The notes under the pieces: generated by a model
What the model was told of the DNA's origin: nothing
Seen by the model: only the letters and a program-made list of their open reading frames with translations
Databases searched by the model: none
Program-made: the position numbers and the translations under genes
Assembly (NCBI GenBank): GCA_002077045.2
Contig: KZ111140.1
Coordinates: forward strand, 1,606,791-1,670,790
DNA from: Rachicladosporium sp. CCFEE 5018
Taxonomy: Eukaryota > Ascomycota > Dothideomycetes > Cladosporiales > Cladosporiaceae
Direction of reading: 5' to 3'
DNA length: 64,000 nt
Part shown: positions 1 to 8,066 of the stretch, in pieces
Layout of the letters: the number at the start of each line of letters is the position of its first letter
Position numbering within the stretch: the first letter of the stretch is position 1

Positions 1-1415
1 TCGCTGCTATGAACGGCGACTCGGCCATGATCGAGTGCCTTCTTGATGCTGGTGCGGACATCGAGGCTACAGGCAAAGAGGATAATCCTGCGATCCATCA
101 CGCAGCCGCGAATAACAGGTCTTTGGCGATATCTACATTACTGCAGGGTGGCGCGCAACTACAGCCTCGCCTCCACATCTCGGGAAATACGCCTCTACAT
201 ACCGCAGCGCTATTCTCGAACACCGCAGCGGCTCAATTCCTCATACAAAAAGGACATACCGTCAACACCATGGACTACGCCGGTGACACGCCACTTCACG
301 TGGCCGCAAAGGCTGGCTCAGCTGCTACCGTGAGCTTACTGCTCGGCAATGGAAGTGAAATCGACGCGATCGGTGCTGATGCCAGCAGTCCTCTCGTTCT
401 GGCTGCTACTGGAGGTCACTTCGCAGCCGCAGAGATGTTAATGGACAGCGGCGCTCGAATAGATCTGCGTGACAAACACCACAATCAGGCGATCACTCTT
501 GCTGCCAAATCTGGCAATGTGCTCCTAATCGATCGCCTGCTCAAAGAGGGTGCGGACAAAGACGCTCGCGGGCAATCGGGCTGGCCTGCTATCACCTTCG
601 CTGCGGGTCAGTATACCCCGACCCCTGTTGCACACCCTGCGCATGCTGACCTCATTAGGGAATGGCAGAGTACCAGTCATCAAGCTCTTGCTGCAGAAAG
701 GCGCGAGCATTACTGCCAGAACTAACACCAATGACGAGCCGCTGCACATGGGCGCCTCGTGGGGCCATCTGAATTCAGTGGTTGCACTGATCGAGGCAGG
801 CGCGAACATTGAGGAGCCAGGGTTTGAGCAGACGCGGCCGTTACACTACTCTGTGAGAAACGCAGACGAGCCCATCGTTGCGTACTTACTCAAGAAGGGC
901 GCGGCAGCGGACCCATTAGACGACTGGGGCGGAACACCGTTCAACTATGCTGCGAAGTACGGAAGATCAAAGCTCTCAAACTGCTGGCGCAGGCTGGCGC
1001 ACTCGTAGCTCGACCCGCTACCAATGGCAACCGCGCCATACATCTCGCCGCTCTGTGGGGACAACCCGCTGCGCTGGAGACACTACTATCGCTACACGCT
1101 GACATCAACGCCACCGGATCAGATAGCTATTCGCCTCTGTGCAGTGCTTGCAGCGTCGAAGATGATAAAGGCTGTGTTGACCTGCTGGTCCGCAATGGTG
1201 CAGATCTCGAAAGACGTAGTGTCGCAGACTCTTACACAGCTCTACACATCGCAGTGAAGCAGGGACGACTGGACGCCATTCGAAAGCTTCTGGCAGCCGG
1301 TGCTGAGATCGACGCGACATCGAAGGAAGGACTGACGCCACAACAGCTTGCTGTCGCAGGATCGAAAGCGGAGATCATAGAAGTCCTTCGCGAGCATGAA
1401 GCCAGAGCAGGATAA
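1..1415 (+). pseudogene. Ankyrin-repeat protein, 3' part, frameshifted
   Basis: The gene begins upstream of the window and is read in from base 3. The translation is a run of about 33-residue ankyrin repeats, with recurring A-A-x-x-G and L-L-x-x-G-A cores. A 52 bp intron fits at 607-658: donor GTCAGT, branch GCTGAC, acceptor TTAG. It joins two open frames inside one repeat without loss. At about 961-963 the frame moves by one base, as if one base were missing after TACGG, and the ankyrin repeats continue in the new frame to a TAA at 1413-1415. Ankyrin repeats bind partner proteins; no other domain is visible, so the role is unknown. The frameshift could be a real lesion or a sequence error. 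The coding signal on both sides is strong, so any decay is recent. Confidence 0.8.
607..658 (+). other. Intron in the ankyrin-repeat gene
   Basis: GTCAGT donor, CTGAC branch and TTAG acceptor, 52 bp. Removing it joins two ankyrin-coding frames inside one repeat. Confidence 0.7.
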
Positions 1416-1636
1416 GAGACTTCGGCGTCCGTACATCGCTCCTTCCAACTCGACGATCCCCAATTCGAACTGCCCACTCGACGACGATACAGGCCAAGCC
1501 CCACGATTGTCTACTCGACAATGTCTTGACCATCCTCCACAACATCACTCACACAAACCAAACAAAAACCCTCACGACACACACATCACTCCGCAAAGAC
1601 ATCATCACCACCACAACCATCACACGCGCCACCATC

Positions 1637-1944
1637 ATGTTCCGCAACCTCTTCAGCCGCCTCAAAGACCGCCTCACTCCCTCCCCCTCCCCCGACTACG
1701 GCTGCGGTGAGCCGTCTGTCGAGAACGGCAAGCAAGTGACGTGTGGCAAGAGAGACCACCAGTGTGATAAGTGCCGGTTGGCATGGGTCGAGCAGCGAAA
1801 CCGACGGGCTGCGAGGGGACGTCAGCAGGGGCTGGATAACGGGGTGAAGCTGGAGAGCACGAAGCGTGGTGAGTGAACGCGACATAATCAAGGGAGTGAT
1901 CGATAATGGAAGCTAACCGTGAGTCAGGATGGCGGCGTCCATAG
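1637..1944 (+). CDS. Small cysteine-containing hypothetical protein
   Basis: The ATG at 1637 sits in a good context (CACCATC before it) after a C/A-rich leader typical of fungal 5' UTRs. The frame encodes about 80 residues: a basic, amphipathic start, a Pro/Ser stretch, then several cysteines including a C-x2-C (CDKC), then an Arg-rich tail. The frame can stop at 1876. Alternatively, a well-formed intron at 1869-1927 (GTGAGT, branch GCTAAC, acceptor TCAG) gives a four-residue last exon ending at 1944. I do not recognise a family. The C-x2-C pattern could bind metal, but nothing more can be said. Confidence 0.45.
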
Positions 1945-2119
1945 ACGCGTACAGATCTTGAGCGTTGTGAGCTGCTCGTTGCGCTTGCACGGCAGCCTCC
2001 TTCGTCAGAATGTTCGGGTCTCAGTTTTGTGAAGTGAGATTGCTGTTCATTGTATAATCCTGCATCAGGCAGGTAAGTCATGAACATCGTGTTACACATT
2101 ATCAATTCTTCATCAATCC

Positions 2120-4103
2120 TCATCGCCAGGGCACTTCAGCCACATACTTCCTCCCATGCACGCCCTTCACAGCTGCAGGCTCCGCAAATCTCGCCTGCTT
2201 GCCCGGACCGCGTCCACTGGAGTCTGATCTTCCTTCTGCACCAGAATACGCGTCTAGATCACTTCCACTTTGCCGGCCTGGCCTGCTGCTCTGGCTTGCA
2301 TCACTCCTACGGCTCCGACTGTGGTCAAGTGGATGACCGATATCATCGTCATCCCGAACCGAGGGTCCGCGGTGGTAAGGCCGATCATCAGTTTCTGGGC
2401 GCGAGCCATGCCTGGAGTGGCGATGGGAGCGTTCGCCGCGGTGACTCTCGTCGAATCGAACGCTGCTCCGGCTCGGCGATGCGCTATAAGGCCGATCGGG
2501 AGGGTTGGGAACAGATGACTTGCGTAGACCGGACTGCGAGCCAACAGGGGAATCTCTGGCAGGCGGAGGTGGCATATCGCGCTTGTAGAGTGGCTGGGGA
2601 TGCTTTGCGACTTGCGATGCAAAGAGCGGAGAGGCGGAAGGTCCAAATGATGGGCCGATATTGTTGCGTATGTATTGAGGTGACAGCGCTTGCGGGCTTT
2701 CGGCTGCACTCTCTTGCCTTGTCGCACCTTGGAAGTAGTCGTCACCTTCATACTGCGTTGGCGTTGGCTCGTGACTTCGTGAGTGACGTAGATGCGAATT
2801 GTTCGAACTATGAGAAGATACTCGATGATGAGGAGCGGCAGCTGGAGGGTCGGCCTGTGGTGTGTACGTTGGTGTTCCGATGGCTTCCTCATCCCTGTCA
2901 TCTGGTGTCATCTGATCCGACAGCCTCGACCCGTGCGCCGATCGCGAGCTACGCTGACGGCGATATGGTGGTCGGCCAGAGGCACGGTGCTCACGGTCTG
3001 ATACAGGCGAAGCACCGCGAAAGTAGTTCTGCGGCACACTACGCCGCCGACGGTCACGATCGCGTGTCCGACTTCGTGATCGACTACTATTCTTGCGATC
3101 GCGGTCACTGCTTATCCCAGGGATCCACATACTGGGACTTGCGACCTCGCGGACAACGTGTCCGATCGTGACTGCCGCTTCCTTACCGCGCTCCATGATC
3201 GTCGGTCGCAGACTAGATGTAGGTCGCTTGCTGCCTCGGCGGACGATACTGGGCCGGCCATCGACATGTCGATACAGCGGATTGCGGAAGTATGCCAGCG
3301 CGGGACCTCGGGAATCCACACTTCCTTCGTCGTCTGAGTCCGCCCGCCGCACTGCAAGCTTTGATGATGCGCTACCCGGCCGATCGGCGTCACTCACGCG
3401 TTGCATCTCCTCCCGCTCAGCCTCCTTCCTAAGACGTTCCGACACACCTTCGTACCACGTCACCATGTGCTTATCCGGCTCTAGAGGAAAGCAAGCTCTG
3501 GGCAGAATCTTGGGAAACATTTCGCGAGTGACGGGATCCTTGACGTCGTACTTCCTGACTGCTTCCATCAAGAACGCAGAGTGCTCGTCGGGGCCAAGCA
3601 GCGTCTGGATCGTTTCAAACATGATCCAGCCTTCGGTCTTCAGGGCTGGCACAGTGGGCTCCGTAAAAGCTGTAGAATGCGACAAAGGCTGCAGAGAGTG
3701 CAGACAGCCTAGCGATTTGTAGATGAAGCCAATCGATACACTTGGAGTACCGAGGAAGAGTTGGTCATAGTTGCCACCAACATCGCGATAGAAGCTCGCG
3801 AGCTGATTTGGGGTCAAGTCAGGATTGTCAGATCGCTCAAATTGCTCATTCTATGGATTGAATCATCAGCTGATCTGTCTATACACACGGCTCGACCTGC
3901 AGAGCAGATCTATCCCGACTCACTATAACGTTCTTCAGCCCGCTTAACAGTGCCTTCAGCTTATCCGTTGCTGTCTTGTCGGGCTTGAACAGGTATTGCC
4001 AATACTCCATCGCCTCGCGCTCCTCCGCCGACACCTCTTGCTCCATGTTTTGCATTCTCGATGGCGCTTTGGCGTCGCGTTGGCCGGCTGGAGTCGCGTC
4101 CAT
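2120..4103 (-). CDS. DUF7514-type protein, copy A
   Basis: Two exons. Exon 1 (4103-3924, 60 residues) starts at an ATG and ends before a GTGAGT donor. The intron is 3923-3851 (73 bp, acceptor CATAG). Exon 2 runs 3850-2120, for a total of 636 residues. The first 180 or so residues form one conserved globular domain containing FYRDVGGNYDQLF, GTEGW-like and KMVxWYEGVSERLRKEA-like motifs, as in the fungal domain DUF7514 (named from memory). The rest is a long disordered tail rich in Arg, Ser, Asp and Pro, with many SR/RS pairs, ending in a short conserved-looking block (HGRKYVAEVPWR). Function is unknown; such tails suggest phosphorylation and protein or RNA contact, which is inference. A second copy lies at 50787-51836 with very few amino-acid changes. 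Confidence 0.85.
3851..3923 (-). other. Intron of DUF7514 gene, copy A
   Basis: Minus-strand GTGAGT donor and CATAG acceptor, phase 0. In copy B the corresponding intron is 51583-51656. Confidence 0.85.
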
Positions 4104-5771
4104 CGTTGCGGTCCCCTGTTGAGTTGATTGTGCTCACGTGGTAGCGGCAGATTGTGTAGTAGCGATCATTGCAAACAGTCGTGCATGCGGTCACTGGGAC
4201 ATATCATCGGCGGCGTCAGCGCTCTACACAGGTAGATGAGCTTAAGGTTAGCCAAATGTCGAGAACGATTCAGCCCTACCATGTCGTGCAGGTGAAGCCC
4301 GGGGTTGTACGAGCTGAGCTTCGACGTCATCCGTCCCACGTTCATATCATCAGGCGTCCTCTGGTGTCTAAGTGAAGATGTATCTTTCCCACAAAGAGGC
4401 ACGCATTGAGTACTTGCGAGAGACAGTGGTGAGTGAAGTTCACGCAAGAGCAACGACGGATTTGAATGCCTCTTGCATTCTGTACGGCTGCTACCATGGC
4501 GACATGGCGGCTATCAACTTCCTTGACCACCAAGAAGCCCACCAAGCAGTTCACTCAGATCAAGCGCTACCTCGTCGACGAGCGCGAGCCTTGCTCCTGC
4601 CTGCGTGTGCCCTGGTATAGAATTATGTGTTCACGCGCGCAGGTAGCGAGACGAAGTATCTCGCATTCCCGCTAATGTATAGCGAGACGATAGTCGTTCT
4701 GTCGTTCGCCCATGAACAGCCGCACGCGCAAGGATTGGAGCCTTCCTTGAATCGAACACTGCCATGCTACATCGGCAAGCCCTCGCGGCCACGGCCAATT
4801 GCGCTACACTGCCATCGAGCATCAGTACGAGCAAAGACCATCTCTACCACATGGCAATGCGACGAAGACATACTGCTCAACAGGCAGCCTGTTACCGTGA
4901 ATAGACACGCGGCAGGAAGCTCACAGCCCTCTCACGCGCTGTAGCGATTGTAGCTGCGTGGCCGCTCTTTCATGTCGAGACGAGAACGACATTTGTTCGC
5001 TCGCACACTACGAGACGCATAGCGTTCACTACCTCTAGTCGACCCCGACCGTGCGGTCGAGAAATGTTAGCAAGCTTCCCACCAAGCTCTAGGAGAACCA
5101 GCGGTATCCCTTCAAATGCGACGAGAAGCAGACGTCAGAGGTAATTAAGGAGACTGCAGCTTCCCAGGTAGGTCTCTATGCAGTGTTTTAAGCCTATCTC
5201 TGGTCATAGCCAAACAGATCATGCGTACATGACAGGCCTATGGTCTACGGCAGTGGTGCTTGAAGCCGGCGTCCGTCTCGGTATCGATCTGCATCTCCAA
5301 GGCCTTGTTTCCGCTCTGGCTGCGGAAGAATGCGGACGAGTGATGCAGGCAGGTGCCCAAACCTTCAGAGTGAGTTCTCGCTCGTCTGCAGCGAGATGGT
5401 GTGGACCGGCTTTGCGCTTATCGGCGAACAGACAAAACGTGACTTCTTGTTCGCTGGTCCACGGCGAGACATCCAGGACGTTGCGGTACAGGATACGACA
5501 GGCTCACCCAACCTCGTCTCGCGGACGAATAGTGGCCGTCAGGTGTCGTATGCTCGATCACTAGAGCCTCAGCATGCGTCTAATCGCAGACGCAGGATGA
5601 GCAGAGACGCGAGCGCTCGCCGCATAAATTATCTGCTTTGGAGCGGAGGAAAGCTTGTCAGGGCCAGTCTATCGAGTCGCAATCTTTCGGGATCCTGGAA
5701 TTGAGGTTTGAGGGCCGTAGTCATGTCCTCAGGTAAGAGCGTCCTCGCGAGGGCTAGAAAGTATGTTGGGC
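4104..5771 (+). other. Spacer without a convincing gene, copy A
   Basis: About 1.67 kb between the 5' end of the DUF7514 gene and the 3' end of the Ted1-like gene. Short plus-strand frames (4372-4620, 4627-4944, 5178-5564) give peptides faintly like ankyrin helices, for example YGCYHGDMAAINFL near 4490. They are broken by stops and shifts. Compared with copy B, most differences inside these frames change the amino acid, so they do not look constrained. My best reading is DUF7514 promoter plus a decayed ankyrin-like relic. Confidence 0.5.
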
Positions 5772-7259
5772 TCACTGCGCCTTCTTCTCCCTCCCCAACT
5801 CTGCTTTCGTCCTCCTGCCCTCCAATTCTCCTCTCACCAACGCGGCCAACCCCAAGCTCCCTTCCATCAGCGCCAGAACATGTCCCGCCCACCAGATATG
5901 CTGCACCCCGAACGCACAGCTCTCGTATTCGAACTTCCACTTTTCCTCTCCAGCGTCCCACCACGCGCTCAACAATCCCGCATTACCCAAGAACTCGCCC
6001 ATCATACTCCGCACGGTGATTTCTCGAATTCCGTTGCTGCGATCCCAGTCGATAGGACTGTGCTGGAGGTGGGTATTGTTAGGGCGAAGCGAGAGACGGG
6101 GCCGGAAGAAGGGCTCGGTCGTCCAGTCCGAGGTCTCCGGATGTGAGTAGTGGAAAGTGTCGCAGCCTTCGTGGTCGTGGCCATCGAGGATCAGGGCTGA
6201 GGATCCTGCTGCCATGAGACCGTTGAGGACTGCTTCGCTAGAGGAAGACGAGAGGAGGTTCTGTTCACGGATGCCGCCACCTTCTGTTGCGGAGAAGTGA
6301 TCTGTGAAGGGCTTGTCGGTGCAGTGGGAGGAGGTTTTGTGGAGAGGGATGTGGGTCAAGAGGATGGTGCCAGTATTCGCGAGCGGCTTCGAGAGCGAGC
6401 TGACCGGGAGGGTGGAGGAGAGAAAGTCCCAAGTGTCCTTCTGGAGCTCTGTGTGCAGTGCCGGCGAGTCCAAGTTCATCGAGTTGAGCACCACCAGTCG
6501 TAGCTCCGGAGTCGATAAAGCCTCCAACGGCGATCGGACAGTGGTCGAAGTCGTTTCATTACTCCCACCCTTCTCAGACGACCTAAACATCACCTCCCAG
6601 TTCACCTCCCCAAAGCCCTCCTCCCACCTCTTCAACCTCGCCTCATCCAGATCCCCAGCGTACCCAACATCATGATTGCCCGCCACAGATATGATCCTCC
6701 TTTCCCAGCCCTCAAACCCCTCCTCCACGCTGCCCTTCCCTATCAATTCTGTGCTAACCATCTCACTACCCCTGAACACAGTCCCCCAGAACCTCTGCTT
6801 CCGCTTCTCAAACTCCTCATCGTCGATCCACTGACTACCCAACAAATCCCCAAGAACAACAGTATGCGTAGGTCCAGTCCACCAGCTTATCATCCAATAA
6901 ATGTGCGCTAGAAATCGATCATTCCCCCAAAGATCCAACTGCTTTCTCCACCTCCTCCCTAGCCTACCTGCCACACCTCTCGCTCCCTGCTCTCGCCATA
7001 CCTTTTCCAGCTCATAGCCAGGCACACTACTCCCTCCCTCCAGCTGCGGGTCTGCCAAACATAGCAGTCTGAACGGCGCTGTTTCTGCTGCGCGACCTGG
7101 TTGCTCGGAGCCGGGGAGATGGCAGGCTAGTTCGGAGGGGACGGCTGGGGGAAAGGAGCAGCCGTAGAGGAAAGGGTAGGTATAGATCCAGGTTAGGCCG
7201 ATGAGGGTTGGGGGCAGGAGGAAGCGGAAGAGCTGCCAGAGGAGGGGGGCGAGGCGCAT
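5772..7259 (-). CDS. Ted1-like calcineurin-type phosphoesterase, copy A
   Basis: Intronless, 495 residues, starting at the ATG at 7259 (upstream in-frame codons contain no ATG). An N-terminal hydrophobic stretch (about residues 8-30) looks like a signal anchor. The metallophosphoesterase core is complete: ADPQL near residue 75, LGDLLGS near 140, AGNHDVG near 195, TxIPLH near 305 and DGHDHEG near 365. A second hydrophobic segment lies near the C-terminus. This layout fits the Ted1/Cdc1/PGAP5 family, ER and Golgi enzymes that remove ethanolamine phosphate from GPI-anchor mannoses and so help GPI proteins leave the ER. Ted1 rather than Cdc1 is chosen on overall feel only. Copy B (53742-55229) differs at some 30 residues, mostly in the last 200, and no metal-binding motif is affected. 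Confidence 0.88.
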   Translation of the reverse strand: MRLAPLLWQLFRFLLPPTLIGLTWIYTYPFLYGCSFPPAVPSELACHLPGSEQPGRAAETAPFRLLCLADPQLEGGSSVPGYELEKVWREQGARGVAGRLGRRWRKQLDLWGNDRFLAHIYWMISWWTGPTHTVVLGDLLGSQWIDDEEFEKRKQRFWGTVFRGSEMVSTELIGKGSVEEGFEGWERRIISVAGNHDVGYAGDLDEARLKRWEEGFGEVNWEVMFRSSEKGGSNETTSTTVRSPLEALSTPELRLVVLNSMNLDSPALHTELQKDTWDFLSSTLPVSSLSKPLANTGTILLTHIPLHKTSSHCTDKPFTDHFSATEGGGIREQNLLSSSSSEAVLNGLMAAGSSALILDGHDHEGCDTFHYSHPETSDWTTEPFFRPRLSLRPNNTHLQHSPIDWDRSNGIREITVRSMMGEFLGNAGLLSAWWDAGEEKWKFEYESCAFGVQHIWWAGHVLALMEGSLGLAALVRGELEGRRTKAELGREKKAQ

Positions 7260-7553
7260 TGGGGAGATAGTAGACAAGGTTTGGGGAATGGGCGATGATC
7301 GAGAGAGGACGCTAGCAAATATAGGTCTAGTTATGTAGGTTGTAGGTCAAGAAGAGGCAATGTCGGCCTCGGGCATGATTCGGTCTTGGTCAGATATGGG
7401 TATTACGAAGACGCGAACGCGAACAAGGGTGCTAAGACGATAAGCTCAATTCTGTACACTGCATACGGCCATACTACGATCTCGCGACCACAGTGCATAC
7501 GCTTGGCTCACTCACTCCAGTCCCTACTCAACAGCTCTCTCGCCAAGGACCAT

Positions 7554-8014
7554 CTACCAATATTGCGCCTTCACGAAATCCGCCATCGTTTTCGGCTCGC
7601 CCTCATAGTTATGCGCGCCATCCGTACTTTCATGAATATCATGCCCATGTCCGTGATCTCCATGGCCATGCGCATCTTCCGTCGGACCAACATACTCCAT
7701 CTTATACACACTGCCACACTCCGGGCACCGCTCCACAGGCCTATCCCTTGACGTCGTCAACCAGATCACCACATGCGTGTCCACCGGGTAGCCAGTGCAG
7801 CCGAGATACTGCTCGTCGCCGTAGGACTTGACCGTGATGGGGTCTTCGAGCGTGCCCTTTCTCGAGGCGTCCAAGGGGCGCATGTCGAAGATGTCCACGC
7901 CTTGCATCTTACCGAGAATTTCGAGACGCTCGAGACCGGTGGCTTGTTCGAGATCGGTGGGGATGACACCGGGAGGGGCGCCAGGGGGGAGGAGATCGTG
8001 TTCGGACTCGATTT
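7554..8014 (-). pseudogene. COX4: COX4, 5'-truncated (exon 3 only), copy A
   Basis: This is the last exon of cytochrome c oxidase subunit 4 (subunit Vb family), a nuclear-encoded zinc-binding subunit of respiratory complex IV. It encodes the conserved PTDLEQATGLERLEILGK block, the LDASRKGT block, CTGYP and the C-P-E-C metal site, then a His/Gly-rich tail ending at 7554. Compared with copy B it has only two substitutions that I noticed. The acceptor at 8015-8016 is present, but similarity to copy B stops at 8040 inside intron 2. Exon 1 (mitochondrial presequence) and exon 2 are absent; the M28 gene begins there instead. The minus-strand frame does run on to 8234, but that extension is antisense to the M28 coding start. 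As drawn, no importable protein would be made. Confidence 0.85.
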
Positions 8015-8066
8015 CTGGGAACTGTATGAACTTCGGCGAGTTGCTGTCGAGTCCGCGCGAGCTAGT

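Larger units (their letters stand above)
3055..8040 (+). repeat. Segmental duplication, copy A (4,986 bp)
   Basis: This stretch matches 50787-56015 in the same orientation. The offset is 47,732 at the left end and 47,975 at the right end. It holds part of the DUF7514 gene, a non-coding spacer, the Ted1-like gene and the last exon of COX4. Exons differ at roughly 1 percent by eye in DUF7514 and COX4, and more in the 3' half of the phosphoesterase. The spacer 4104-5771 differs much more. Similarity ends abruptly after CTTCGGCGAG at 8031-8040. The left limit cannot be seen because copy B starts at an assembly gap. Confidence 0.97.

Noticed and set aside
7773..8066. Upstream extension of the M28 reading frame
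   Set aside because: The frame is open back to 7773, but this stretch is antisense to COX4 exon 3 and is equally present at copy B (55748-56005) without an M28 gene.
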